Shown: positions 26,211 to 39,426, counted from the first letter of the stretch. The stretch: 64,000 nucleotides of DNA from Varroa destructor (GCF_002443255.2 NW_019211458.1:35644096-35708095), one strand, 5' to 3'. Numbers and translations: made by a program. Notes: generated by a model from the sequence alone, not told the origin.

Positions 26211-27760
26211 AGTGAATACCTTCCTGCCTTTTCTTGTGATTTTTTAGAGGCAGTCATTGTTTGAATACGGACAGCTGAGAAGAGATCCACAGTTAGACCT
26301 CTAGGCTCAATCTAGAAGAGCTCAAAGAGCAGTATTGGGTATGCGAGCCCACAAATGTGCGTTGCATGCATGGAACATTGGCGTTTCAGTGCATATTTGA
26401 ATAAAATGACTGCGACGACGCCTAGCGTTCATCGAAAATAAGCTAAAACCGTTGAAGAGCCTGATGGCGTACTGGCAGGAAGTTTAATGAACATTCCAGT
26501 GCGGCCGTATGGACGTAGCTCAGACGTCCTATCGGGTAGATGAATAAAAAAAAATGTGATTGTGCTGTATTATATACATATAATATACCTATATGCATGC
26601 GCATATTTGGGATTATTTGCATCTTTCAAAGCACCTGCAGACTGTCTTTCAGGCCAATACCTAATGATAGAGAAATAACGTGAGGTACTTTAACGTTTTA
26701 TTGGCTTTGACCTTTCGAAAACACCAATTAATCGATAAGGGCTATTCTGTTTGGGTGGGCTGAAAGTTATTGACTAATAGACTGTATTAGCTGATTCCTT
26801 ATTGTAAAAAAGTTGCTCGGCTTTTCACTGATGATCAGCAGCTTCAGTTGTAAGTTCACGTAGCTATGATATTGAAGTGCTATAGATGTTGTTTAAGTTG
26901 TTGATAATCTTTGCTTATTGGTGTCACGTTAGGACCTAGCAGCAAGTGCATGTAATTATAATAAATGTACACTCTTGTAATAGACACTGGTGTGAATTTA
27001 ATTAAAATAGACTTAACAAGTAAACACGATACTAGCCATCCACAAATGATAAAGGGTCAATCGTTGTTGTTAACGTGGCAAAAACATGTAGCTTGAAGTA
27101 CTATATAAAACCTCAGATATTAGATAAAACATACCACGAATAAAAAAACCTATTCCAAATGATCGACAGCGACTGATACCAAAACGTCTTAAACAGCGTG
27201 CTAGCATCTTTTCGTTCATTTACATACATTTACGAAAAGCTGTACGTTATACTTGAATACGCTACCAAAAAAATGAGCCTGTTTCAGGACACGGGTTACC
27301 GAGACCATTTTAGCTAATTCCTGTTTGGATGCGCGGCAAGAGACTGCAATATATTACCAGTGTCACAACACCACCGGTAGACATTATTGTCTACCTTTGA
27401 ATTTCTACAAAGAGTGATCTTTTTGCTTGGCTCGCCCTTCCGTCAGCAAGGAGAACTCTGTATCCCAAGATGGCGGGCTTATCGTACGCTGGTGCCACTG
27501 TCCAATAGAGAAGACGAAAGCAATGCTTGCAAATAGGGTTTTCTCACAGCGGGCCCGGGCTGCTGGACTGCCGATCGGACGGATTACACACATCGTATGC
27601 GTCAAAAGGGGCGGATAAAATATAAAAATAAAATTAAAAAAAAAACTGATACTCCACAACATCTGCTAAATGACGACTTCCTGTAAAGTAATTAGACCTT
27701 TACTGGTCGACGCTAACGAGTGGTGAGAAGTTCCTTTAGCTTCTAAAATCATTCGGGCAC

Positions 27761-27790
27761 CACTGGATCTCTAAGTATTAAGATCCAGTG
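27761..27790. repeat. Perfect 10-bp hairpin
   Basis: CACTGGATCT at 27761-27770 and its exact reverse complement at 27781-27790 flank a ten-base A/T-rich loop. Confidence 0.8.
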
Positions 27791-30107
27791 TGACTTGCTT
27801 ATTAGATAATAATAGCCCACGGTGAATAATGTGTTTTCGCTGAAGGAAGACTCATACTCTTGATGGTAAGTGCGGGATAAATGTTCACGAGGACGTCCAA
27901 ATCTTGCTCGTTATTTAGTTCCAGTCTTCATTGTTTCTATGTAATATAGTCGAATAAAGTCATCAAATATCATGGACGCCACACATGGTGGCCTGTATAA
28001 CGTGAATATGATTCACCACGTCCTAATCAATCGCTTTGTTTTTATCTACGTTTTTTTTTTACTTACGGTTATTTTTCTTTATAGCAGTATTATGTATTCG
28101 CAAAATAAAAGTAAAATTGTCTATCACGCCTGTGGGGGACATCTGTAGGACACTGATATTCTATTCATCACGATAATAAGCATGAACTAAGAGAGATATT
28201 TTTAAAGAGTTGATCAAACCTATAGCTATAGACGCTTATATTCCGAGCGTGCCGGCTGTTTTTATAAAGTTATTACCCTAGTTAAACTGAAAACGGATAA
28301 GTAACTCTACAAGATGAAAGATGAAAAGGCTAGAACAGAACTAGCTTTTAAGGTCGCTAGATAAAATAATTTAGGTATAGACCGGAGACTGTACTGAAGA
28401 GTAACTGTTAAACAAAGGCAGGACAAACGGCAACCACACACACGTCAGCACCATCCGGTATCGTACTAAAAATTCAAACGACCAGCCTGACTCCATGCGG
28501 TCAGTCGGTTACAAACGCAATGCTAATTTTGGCCAGGTCTGAAAACAACAGCTACCTGGTCTGGGCTTTTCGTTACCACGATGGATCTTGACGGGCATGG
28601 ATACAGATGATTAGATTTGAGCTGATGGGCAGAGATACGGAGATAGTTAAAAGGACCGAGAACTGGGCGGTGGTTCTTATTATTATTGCTATCATTTTGT
28701 ATAATTTTTCTTCATGTGCGCTTCACATCTCCAAATAGACGTTACTTAAACCCCTCTGAAATATTTGTTTTTTTCCCTTTCCGATCCAGTTGTTTTGTTT
28801 ATATTGTTAGAAATATGAGGGCGTGTAGTCGGAACGTTGCTAAAATGTGTTCTGCTTACGCAGTCCATTATTTCTCCAACCAGTAGAAGCATAGTCACGG
28901 CCCAAGATAGCTATACGGTTTGTGTACCTTACCCTACATATTAATCTTGCTTTTACGGACCTAATACACCTAGCAAGCTGTGATCGAGTATTCATTAGTG
29001 CAAGTTTCTCTACTCGTTAAATCAGCACCGTCCACGAAGCCGGAAGTACGAGGAGGGAGCGAAGCGCCTGAAACGATTACCTGCTGAAATCGAATCTTAT
29101 AAGCGATAATTTTAGCTTTATCCGCATAAATACGTAACCCTAAAAAGCTGACATTGCAAGCAGTACGCGCTACATGCAAACCAGCGAGAAGGAAAGGAGT
29201 AGCATCAGGTCCAAATGATCAAAATGTTGGCGCCACCCTTATCCTTTTGGCTCATCGAGCTCATATCTACCTTACGCCTGTCGTCTGCGGACATCGCCTT
29301 CACACAGTCGTCGTACAAGTTTGCACACAGACACACAAACACGGATAGATCCACGAACATTTTGCCTGCATTTAGAAGTTGCGCCGTTGTGCGTCCGAGG
29401 TATGTGCTCGCGCGTCAGAAAAAGACGACCGGGACTTTAATACCCGCGTTCCATATCCGCACTCATCTCGCAGCATTTCTATATCAGCAACTGCAAATAA
29501 GGACAGAGTATACGAAAGCAACAGGAAAAAAGTAAGCTAACATGTCTTCGCTTTGATGTTTCGGTGGCGCCAATGGCGACATTAACCCCGCTGCCTGTCC
29601 CGCTTTTGCCTGCTTTTCTAGGATCACCGTATAGGGACCGCGGGTAAAGCTGCGAGATCCGCTTCCCTCTGTTGTTGCTACTGATTTCTTGTCGCTTCCG
29701 TGGGACCCACGATGGCCACGCAGACGGTTCGTGCCCTCGCATTGAACCACTGTCAACTGTACCGGCAGCAGGACAACTGCATGTTGAAGACTAAGCAGAG
29801 CGGAACAGTCTGACGATTGCGGCAAGAACACAATAAACCTACAGCCAGCCGAGTCCACCGGTGTTGCCGACCCGATGCTATTGTCCGTTGCAGGGTCAGC
29901 CAATATTATCCTAGTACTTTTTCTTCTTTTTTTTTTTATGAATGGAGTGCCCAACTAGGGCTCCAAGAGAGCGGAAGAGAAAAGAGGATAATATCGCTAA
30001 GAAGGAACGCCGCACGTGAGGATGAGGATGAATAACACCAGCAAAACTAGCTGAGAATGACGGAAATGTAATATCAACCAAGATTTTTTGTTACCTTGTC
30101 AATTATA

Positions 30108-30132
30108 CTATTATCTGGTAATGAGATAATAG
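30108..30132. repeat. Perfect 9-bp hairpin
   Basis: CTATTATCT at 30108-30116 pairs exactly with AGATAATAG at 30124-30132 across a seven-base loop. Confidence 0.75.
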
Positions 30133-32112
30133 CACTGGCAATCGCATCGACTGTACATTTGCTCCCATGGAAAACCCTAAACAAGCTTGAATCTATTTAT
30201 CATATGCGCATTTCTCATAAAAATAAATCCATTTCGTTACCTGCCTGATCAACTATTGAAGCCTTAAATTCGCTTTAACAACTTTTTACATAGAATACAA
30301 ATGCGTGGCATTGTCGGAAGCTTTGGTTCAGGCAAACTTCATTAACTACGTTTCTTCGCTCACTTTGAAGTGATACCTCCAAGGAACTGCCCCATCTACT
30401 CAAGATTTGATTCGTGGGCATTGGACACTTTTCAATTATCCTTCGAACAGGTTAACGAAAACTAAATGCCTGATAGGAATATCGTCATTTATGCCCAGCT
30501 TCGTACTATCAGGTAATAACGATGCCTGTTCTATCAAACGTTTGCAAACCTACCTTCTCGCCGGTTACCATCCCAGAATCTCTGCGTGTAGAGTAACCTC
30601 GATCTGAAACGAAAGAGTTACTGGTTGTCTTGAGGTCAAAGTAGCCTCTAAGGGACCATCCAGGCGATCCTGAATGTGTGGCCCATTGTCACTGTTTTAG
30701 TAAGTAGCTCTTTTAATGCTGTCAGGCGACGTGAAGCCAGTCAGTAAAGCATTAGTAGCAAAAACCGAATTAACGAGGCCTGACAGTCGCTCAAAATAGC
30801 GCAGAGTTCGTTGGAATCAAGCAGCAGCTCGTATCATCGAAGAGCGTGCTGTCTAATTCGGCCAAACTGATGAAGCCGGGTCTAAATACCTCTTGGTCTG
30901 CCCGTCTGCTTTCGTACAGCTATCGCTGTCTGCTGGACCTAGAGCCTCTCTGGGGCCTCCGTAGATAGATGGGCAAGCACAAGGATCGAGGAATATTAAC
31001 GAACGTAACGAAACTACAATGAGGTGTAATTACGGCTTCACCGTGTATCGTACTATACACTTTCCAGCCATGACAACACTGCTCGGACTTCTGTTTTACT
31101 ATAATTCGCAATGTCCGGTATTGGTCTTTTGCAATTAGGACGGGTAGAACGTAGGTGCCGTCGAGGAAACGATGCCGACAATTGCTGCTATCGCTAATAC
31201 TGTGGTTTCTCTAGCTGACCGAGGTCGCATAGATCTCGATGAATACGCCGTATTATCTTGGCATCTATCAGAGGCCTCTTTCGTTATTGTGGTGTATATG
31301 GTAATTTGTCGCTGGACCCTCCATACTACTTAACCGCTAACATGACAATGTTCAGAACTGGATATTACGACTAACTCTGATGTTACTGTGAACATAAAAG
31401 AAAGTAGCGGGCAGAAAAATAACTGGACAAGACAGAACTGCCGGCCATGGACAGCACTCTGCAACAAAATCCACAACTGCTCGCGCGCGCGAATATTCAA
31501 ATCGACAAGCATTGGAAGAACACCATAGTCGTTCCTGCTTCAGAAGACGCAAGCGGGCAAAGCACATAAAGGCATAATTTCGTGTAAGACTTTCTACTGT
31601 CACTTATGTGGTATGAGCCGACAAAGAAATCGTTAATAATTGTGTGAGATTTTCGAATCGATGGATTAACGAGTAGTTCAACCTAAATTTGTGCTCATAG
31701 CTTCAGTATGGCTGTAAAGCACTTGATCATGCATCCGTGTTACTTGGGACTTTTGGCTGGCTAAATACATGCTTTTTTTTTTCCATATTATCATCAATGC
31801 CGCCCGCTGAACCGTAAACTGTCAGAGAACCAGGTCTAATTTCGTAATGTCGGAGTTGAATCTCATAATCCGATTATGTTACTCGGATGCAGTAAGTGGA
31901 CAGGAATCTGTATGCAACAATTTAGGACACACTTAGTATGCACGGGGCAGTGATACACCATTTTGTTGCTAAATTAATCATAGCCGTAAGCTAAACAAAA
32001 TAAATCGTATTGACATATGGGACTGCAGATGCACGTAGCATATTACAGTAAAATAAGCTGCATGTTAGTTTCATAAATATAGATACATCTTTAGACCGAA
32101 AAAAAACCCTTG

Positions 32113-32142
32113 TATATATATATATATATATATTTTTTTTTT
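32113..32142. repeat. (TA)n followed by poly-T
   Basis: An alternating TA tract of about 20 bases runs into ten T bases. It is simple sequence with no coding potential. Confidence 0.85.
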
Positions 32143-35100
32143 GTATAACGCATATTGTTGCTCAAATATATACTAATGCTATCCACTATATATATGCTAT
32201 AACTTGTATAGGTCTTAGATATTGTCGCATAATGTAATATCCTTGAAGACGCAGCTGGTACGACTTCGCTCATTATTACTGCTATTGTTGCTGCGCCATC
32301 TCAGGGATGACCACCTGTTCCTTCTTCATATTGGTAGCTAACGACAAGAATGGCATCCCTGCGGAGTTTCATCATCAGGCAAGGTAGTCAGCAGAAGGAG
32401 GTCGGACGTAAAGCATCATACTGAGAAGAACCGTTTCCTTTAGACTCCATCCTCCAAAGAAAATATTCCTTGACCCGTCCGTCAGCTCGTGAAGGCGCAA
32501 CTCGCCAACAGTCAGCGCGATGGGACCGGCATCGTCTCTATCAACCCTTCTATATGGATCCGACGCCAGAACAGAGCTGGCTCTTACCACGGTTGCTCAC
32601 TCTGTCACGGCCGACTTGATGATAGCCGAATATTTCTGACAGCGAAACATGATGCTTGCAAACCCGGACTAAAGAACGGACCCGCTTTGCGTACCCGCAG
32701 GATCCGCAAATAAGCGTCACAGCGGCTTAAAGCTTAGATAATCTCCCGACCTCCACACAACAAGCCATTCGGGGTAGCAACGCCTCCTAGCTAGCCCCAA
32801 TGGCTTGACCTCCCGTTTTTTCCGTTCTCTAATATAGAAATGGTAGAAGCAAGCCGCTTCCGCCTTGCAGCCTCAGCTACTCCAGGTGAACACGTCAGTG
32901 CAGGATTTCTGCTGTATAGCATCATCATTGTGTACGGATGTTCGCGCAGACGCAGCTCTGAAGGACTGCCACAATAAGGACGCCAAGCACGGCCACAACA
33001 GCGATGACACTACAGCTGACGGGACAATTGTTTGCTGATAACTGCTATCTATGAAGCGTTGGAGAAATAAGGCGCACGCAGAATAACCCACTTCTATGCA
33101 AGGCTTGCAATCAATACACATATCATACTACCGACGCCTAATGGCGCAAGTAATGGACCCTCAGAGACTTGTGTTGGACACCAAGTGAACTGGATCATAT
33201 TCAGCTTGTTCCACCGCCATCTTGAAAAACAGAAGAAAAAAAAGGGTCCTTTTAGAGTGCTAAGGTACTTACAAATATATATCTCTCCGAGGCGATCTTG
33301 AACTCGTCGACTTTCAGCTTTTTCATTTGTAGTATACACCGAGGCCCAGATTGCGATTGTCGGCTCCACACGCCACTGATGTTAGTTTTGAGGTCCTTTC
33401 CGCCATGGCTTCATAATAGGAAGCCATTTTGAACTTTAAAGAATTATACAAAAACACAACTTAATTTGATGTTTCGCAGATCATATCGAGGCCTCAATGA
33501 TATACAACTAATGAATACAACGCCTGCTAATGGCTCTTTTGTTAGAATCGCATGCATGTAAATCGCTTATCACCAGCTGAAAATCCAAATGATTTTCTTT
33601 ATTTAAATGGAAGTGGTTTATACTTCGCATCTGCGAAATCGGTAGCTGCAGTGGGTTTCCCGTTGATTCGCCAGCGGTAACAGTCGAAAGAAAAATCGGG
33701 CCAACTTCGTGGTCGAAATCTTCGGCATCTCTCCCTCTATTAGGCTACTTAGAATAATAATGGCATGAGTACATGCTCTCATTCCTACATGAGCTACTTG
33801 GAAATACATGCTATTTTCACGTAAAATCCAGCGTTGTAATCCACGTCTAGTGTGCCATGTCCATGTCGATTCGAGCGTGTAAATTTCCACACGCGCCTAA
33901 AGCTATCTGATATTGTTCAGACGCATCTCATATATGCTCTGTTGATTTGCAGACAAATCGGCTGTTAAGCAGGCGTCCATCAGAAGTCGATGATAAATAC
34001 GTAGAAGGACCAGTAAAACAACTCGCTCTAGATCTTCGACGGCCTACAAGGACCTGCATGTATTTAAAAAAATGCGTTCAGATCAAGGTTAGCTATTGAA
34101 TAGGTCAAGCTCAACGCGCATATGGGACAATGACGTTACCTGACGCTTCGAACTTTCAGTATTATTTTTACAACATACAGGTAGCCTTGCAGGAGCCGGT
34201 GAAAGACATACAGGGTGAATATTAACGCCGTTGCCTAAGATGCGTCCTACATTTGAGGGTTTGAGGGTACAGGGAGTACTGACGAATACCGTCGGGTGTG
34301 TTATGCATAAACGTGTTTATGCAAAGACGAATCTGGTATGGCACGTCTGCTAGCAGAGTAATGATGGTTCAAAGAAAAAGATCGATAAACCTGAGGGGCT
34401 GTTTAAAACTGATTTAAAAGGTCCTTATTAGAAAGCTCTTTACTTAAAACAGGCAGTTCGAGACATACCGTTTTTCCAATCTGATGAGCAGAGCTAGAAT
34501 CCAGATAGGCAGGAGCAAACATACATTTAATCACCATTCTCATCGCAACTTCAGACGACAATTTACCATGTTGAAATAGATACGCTGAATCGATAGTAAA
34601 TTTGAAGACACATAAACAGTGGTCCTAGAACGTCATCTAAGTGTTGAAAGCCGCCCGTATTTTACATCTGCAATTCGGGATTGGAGTTCTAATACCCATA
34701 ATTAATCCAGGAGTACATTACAAGAAAACCTTCTGAAGTAAAAAAAAATACGTCAGGAAAAACAAAGACTACATACATACGATAAGAGAGAAGCGCGCTA
34801 GACGTATTGCCGACTAAATCGATATGTACAGATAACATGAAAGCATTTTAATCAGCTGTAGCTTCATTTCGTAAGTAGAAACATTTCGTTCATAAGTTGG
34901 AGTAGTCGCGACTCTCGATGGATTCTTCAATCTACATTTGAGCTGAGGCTGAATCCAACTGTAGTTCTGAAAGGAGGCAGAACTCGTAATACAATGAGGA
35001 TGCTTGTATGCGGCTAGTATGTGAAATTAAGGACAGGGTCTTCAGATTTTTAAAAGGCGGCATGGTCTGGGTGGCTAATGCACATCTCTTTGAGTGCATT

Positions 35101-35661
35101 GCTATATTAATCATAAGCATACGGTTATCGCTGGTTCCGATTTCAGCATTGACGAATGGTTAATTATTATGGTTATTTGAGCCATGCTATTTGATAAGTC
35201 TGTTTGAGAAAAAGCGGCGTAGGAGTGTAAGTGACGAACATATTTGGCTAAAACGTTGAAATTTTAGTCCCCAGTAAGATTCTGCTAAGCTAGAATTCAA
35301 ATAAACCGCCTTGAGCCAAGTGGTCAATATAAAAAGTGCGCGTAAGGCGCTGGGTCTTGTAAAAAGTCAAGGTCCCTTGTGGTGCGTTAGTAAGTGCGAA
35401 CTTAATAGCGTAGGCAAGAATATGAATACAGTAATTTAATAGACTAAAAACTGACAAGAAAGAGTCAGTGACTAGTAGCCTAATACGTGAGGAGCATTCC
35501 GAGCTACGTGCTAGGTAAATTGGACTTGAAATCGTTGCGAGGCTAAAATTTGCACACGCAAAATATATACCAGGCCACACACGTGGTAAAAGTTGAATAG
35601 AACTCACAGAAACCTATTGAGAAACCTAAGATGAAGCGCTGTTACAAGGGAACTAAAATAG

Positions 35662-37200
35662 GTTCTAGGACACATACTTCCGTTCCGCAAAAATAGCTAC
35701 AAAAGTAGAGGGCCGGTAGAAGATGGAAAAGATGGCGGACTCCTTTGGAAAAGGGTAAAACAAGAGGCGTTCACCGATAAAACAGGGGCATCCGGTAATG
35801 TCGAGATAGGTTGCATACCGGAAGCATTAAGGGAGGCAGTTCGGGTGACCTCGGGAGAAGACAAGGTCACACAAACGGATCACCGCCACATACGCGGCTT
35901 CATAATGAACGATAAAGAGAAGGCTGCGCAAGGCATGCTTGCTCATTTAGTTCAGTTAGTGGAAAGAAAAAGCTTAAAAAGCAACAAAGAGAGCCTGCTC
36001 AGGCAAATAGCTCACCGGTGGACCACGCAGATGCCTGATGTGAACGGCTCTGCGGAACCGTTAAAAGGCTTACAACAGGGACTTAAGAAGAACATCAAGT
36101 TGGCTGTTAAGAACATTATAACAAGACTTGTGCTTGGATTTTGATGGGTCGAAAGTTAGAACCGAAAAGGAACTATTTTTTCTGGAGATCTTCAAGAACC
36201 TGCGAAAATACGATCAGGTAGAGGCTGACTAAAACTCTGAACTCTGTTGGCAGTTGGAAGAGCTCGTCAGACAGAATAAGCGATTACTTTCAGAGAGATA
36301 TAGCGAAACGGAGCATCGGAAGCTGCACACATTCCTACGCTCGAAGGAACAACTTCGTGCTATGAGTGCAACAAACAGGTAGAAAAGGAACGCCTAGCGG
36401 AACTTAGAGCGGCAGAATCTGGAGGAAAAATTAAGGAAGCTCTCAATAAGTTGCAGATGTTTAATGATCTGACAGCTTTCGTCGCCAAGAAATAATCTGA
36501 GGTCGTGTTCAATCCTACTAAGTCTAGTGGCGAGGCCATCTCTATAAACATAATACGTAGGAGCGCAGGTAGGGGAGTACATACTTTTTAAGCGTCGAAA
36601 CTTATTACAGCGACAGTTTGACGCGATGTGCCCTTTTTTGGGCGCAAGCAGAATCTAAGGTTGGTATACCAACGAAGTTCAGTTTCTCACCGAGCACGAA
36701 GCTCCGCACAGAAGACCTCCGAATGGAAATAAGCGGCTGATGGCAATGTCCTATTATTCTATTGCTGTCAGCTGCCAAAAGACTTCTGTCTCAACAATGA
36801 GTAGCGCTGGGAAACTTTAGATGCAAGCCAGGAGAGTGAACAATATGCCGACCTACCTCGACGAACAAAAGATCGGAAACTGGGCAGGGGGTTGCAATAA
36901 AGATATGGTAAATGAAAAAATCGTTTCAAAGATGGTGCAGAGGGCCATGTCGCCATAGGCTGCACGGGTGGCGCTGTCTATTGCTATAGATGCCATGAAG
37001 GTGGGCATTCTCTAAGTTTCTTAGCGTTCCTGGTGCACCGCAAAGCGGAAATGGGGAACAATCGAAAACAAGCCACTTTTTTCCCTAGGAAGCAGCCAGC
37101 AGCAGCGTAGCGGTGGGAGTAAAAAACAGGAAGAAGGCACAGAAGAAACAAGAAAGAATCGCCATTGTTGATGAGCAAAAATTCATTATGTCGGGGAGCG
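35662..37200 (+). pseudogene. ORF1 (gag-like RNA-binding protein) remnant of the LINE
   Basis: The frame is open from just after a TAG at 35659 to a TGA at 36142, 160 codons, and includes GPVEDGKDG near its start; no ATG start is convincing. A frameshift follows. The next frame carries a charged heptad-like stretch (LEELVRQNKRLLSERY near 36255-36305), which looks like the coiled coil typical of R1 ORF1, interrupted by stops. Another frame continues with KIKEALNKLQMFNDLTAFVAKK before a stop at about 36495. The tandem zinc knuckles end the recognisable part. In live elements this protein packages the RNA. This copy cannot encode it. Confidence 0.85.
36922..37023 (+). other. Two degenerate tandem CCHC zinc knuckles in ORF1
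   Basis: One frame reads RFKDGAEGHVAIGC (36922-36963) then, after a six-residue spacer, CYRCHEGGHSLSFL (36982-37023). This is the C-X2-C-X4-H-X4-C pattern twice. In the first knuckle both leading Cys positions are changed (Arg and Asp). In the second the last Cys position is Leu. His and the remaining Cys are kept. The spacing matches nucleic-acid-binding knuckles of R1-type ORF1. Confidence 0.85.
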
Positions 37201-37221
37201 GTAAGACAGTCAAACTTCATA

Positions 37222-37799
37222 CTTAAGGCCTTACAGGTCAATCTAAACCGTTATCTAGAGGCGCACAGCATGCTCAGTAAGGCAGTCCAGAGGCTAACAT
37301 AAACTTCTGCCTGTTTAACGATCTAGACGTGGCAATAGCCAGAGAATTACGGTCTTGGGTAATAGACGCGGCGGTGTAATCGATAGGGCATTACAAAAGA
37401 TCGACGATCTGAGGCAATGGAACAGGAAATTAATTTTCTTTGATAGATATGAATAGAGTGGCGTTAATATCGAAAAAAAACTTCGAGCGTTTTCTAGGGG
37501 GCTTACCGGAGAATATAAAATGCAAGGGGGCTTCAGAAGATTATCCTTTCTGGGGATATTAACTTAAAGGTTACAGAATGGGGCAATGCATCCGCGTTGG
37601 TCAGAGAATGGTACTTACTAAAATGACTTACAGGGCGAGATCTGATTGTCACAAAAGATCGAAGGGTCCCTGCTTTCGCTAGAAACAACCAGTACTCGTT
37701 CATTGATCCTTCAATGCGGGCCAGGATGTCTTCATAGTGATTATGGGATGGCGACTGGCCGAAGAAATGCTAAGCAGAAATAATCGCAGATATTTGATC
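37222..37799 (+). pseudogene. Endonuclease domain of LINE ORF2, degenerate
   Basis: Recognisable pieces of the apurinic/apyrimidinic-type endonuclease are QVNLNRYLEAHSML at 37231-37275 with the conserved Asn; DVAIARELRSWVIDAA at about 37327-37374, matching the segment with the catalytic Glu (usual SEP read as REL); KIILSGDINLKVTEWG at 37537-37584, matching the GDFN motif; VPAFARNNQYSFID at about 37666-37705; and GWRLAEEMLSRNNRRYLI at 37746-37799, where the usual SDH is altered. The pieces lie in different frames with stops between them. Confidence 0.88.
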
Positions 37800-37937
37800 T
37801 GCCACTTATGTATTGACGAGCGAACGCCACAGTGCCTCTTCCCACCTGGGAGAAAATGGCAGGCGCTAGTTCTTAGCCGCACCCCGTACCAAAAAGGGAT
37901 TGATAGAAGATATAGACAAGCTGACGGAAGTAAACCA

Positions 37938-38109
37938 GCAGGAAAGAGAAGGGATTATACAAGCGAGTAGAAAGCATTAAGGTTTATTCACAAAAGGCTC
38001 CGCACCCTCATTAGGTAAAGCGGGCAGGAAAAAGAGGGGATTATACAAGTGAGCAGAAAGCATTAAGGTTTATTCATTAAAGGCTCCGCACCCCCATCCG
38101 GTAAAGCGA
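37938..38109 (+). repeat. 86-bp tandem duplication inside the LINE
   Basis: Positions 37938-38023 and 38024-38109 are direct neighbours and align without gaps with about 10 differences in 86 bases by eye. Shared cores include GATTATACAAG, AAAGCATTAAGGTTTATTCA and AAAGGCTCCGCACCC. The length is not a multiple of three, so the duplication itself shifts the frame. It falls in the linker between endonuclease and reverse transcriptase. Confidence 0.92.
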
Positions 38110-38372
38110 GTTGGCAAAGCAAAAAGAATGAATCAAAGAATGAAATAGAAAGAAATATATTTAGCTCACTTTATCGAACCGCTGAATAAACTGAAAAAAA
38201 AAGAGGACGATAACGAGTCTATCGGAGGATATGGTCAAGAAGCAAGTCACGAATCTCTTTCTCAGACAACCGCCAAAACAACCAACTGATTCTAATTAAC
38301 AAGGAAAACGTCCTAAAGGGCACTGCAGAAAAACGCCAGATAGTAAGACTCTGGCTGGCAATAGGTAAGGCA

Positions 38373-38910
38373 ATGAGCGCACGCAGAGTTTCATGTGAGG
38401 CTGTAAATATATTAATGAAAACTGTAAATTGTACTATTCAGGCACCTCATCCATTGACTCCTAAAAAACAACCGCTTTCTCAACACATTCAAAAGGCCAA
38501 ATCTGACCTTCATTCCAAATTTAAGAAAAACAAGAAGGCTCTTCTAAACATCACAGCAAAAGTCATGAAAAATACAGCGATCACCAGGCTCAAAACAGGA
38601 ATTCAAAAGAAACAAGTGTTGTTTGTAGCGCAATATTTCGCGTGTTTCCAAAGTGTGAAGAATGCCATCTACACGTTGAACTGGTGTATCATCATAGCAG
38701 CACTTAAAGGGAAAAGGGTCTTTTCTTGTCTACAGATACTTACTTCCTCATACCTTACAAGATTGTTGAACACGGGCTACGAAGGGTGAGGGATCTCGGC
38801 AGATGTGCCCCAAAGATCGTTTCTAGCCTTCAACTCTATGGAATTTCTATACGATAACGTGTTTAACGGGCGTACCGAAAAAGGTCGAATGTATAATATA
38901 CGTTGATGAC
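38373..38910 (+). pseudogene. Reverse transcriptase core of LINE ORF2, degenerate
   Basis: A frame open to 38786 contains SVKNAIYTLNWCIIIAALKG from 38652. This corresponds to motif A, in which the usual catalytic Asp is Ser (AGT at 38652-38654). After the TGA at 38787 the same frame reads ISADVPQRSFLAF (38793-38831), the PQGS motif with Gly changed to Arg. In another frame IIYVDDWIVLVT at 38893-38928 gives motif C with both catalytic Asp kept (YVDD at 38899-38910). Reverse transcription is therefore impossible from this copy even apart from the stops. Confidence 0.9.
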
Positions 38911-39005
38911 TGGATCGTTCTGGTCACCATTCGAAAGGAGAGTGTCCTTAGAAATGAGCAAATTTTGCAAAAGCCTAAATAAAGATTTGTTTGGAAAGGC
39001 GTTCT

Positions 39006-39426
39006 CTTGAGGTTGCATCAGAGAAAATTGAGGCTCTTTATTTGACGAGCATAAAAGGGCGCCAAGAAGTGAATCGCTAGATGAGAAGGTGCCTGTCGAA
39101 ATTAAAACAAAACTCAGGTGTCTCAAAATATATTAAATGCCACAGATTTTAGCACTTAGAACTTATACGTAGAATCTGTAGCGGAGAAGGCTTTAAAGAG
39201 CATTCTGAATATTGCGAGGCTAATCCCAGTGTACGAACATTCTCAAGAAGTTTAAGATGGCTATTGACGATAGTAGTTGAATGTGTCACACTCTACGCTA
39301 ATTCTGACGGTGGAATACCGTGTACTTCGAGCGTATCGAACAGCTTCCACAGAAGCCACTCTAGTGCTTGCTAAAATTCTGCTATAAAGCCCGCTGGCTG
39401 AGTACAGAGACGAGCGCTACCTTGAA
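39006..39426 (+). pseudogene. Post-RT (thumb) region of LINE ORF2, degenerate
   Basis: LEVASEKIEALYLTSIKGR at 39006-39062 matches the conserved K-T-E-A segment downstream of the YADD motif. VLRAYRTASTEATLVLAKIL at about 39322-39381 matches the well-conserved R-AYRT-S-A-VLAG segment of R1 and Jockey-type elements. After one stop it continues with SPLAEYRDERYLE. Sequence between the two pieces is out of frame. Confidence 0.85.

Larger units (their letters stand above)
26211..35661. other. Non-coding stretch
   Basis: No supportable gene. It holds hairpins at 27761-27790 and 30108-30132, a (TA)n/T-run at 32113-32142, and less A/T-rich patches at about 29150-30030 and 32290-33410 with overlapping open frames on both strands. 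The longest (29484-29954, minus, 156 codons) has no recognisable domain. The minus frame open at 32390-32596 has a protein-like composition but only about 69 codons and no family match. Confidence 0.5.

Noticed and set aside
29484..29954. 156-codon minus-strand open frame
   Set aside because: No recognisable domain. It overlaps other frames in a less A/T-rich patch, and its length is within what chance gives in six frames of 64 kb.
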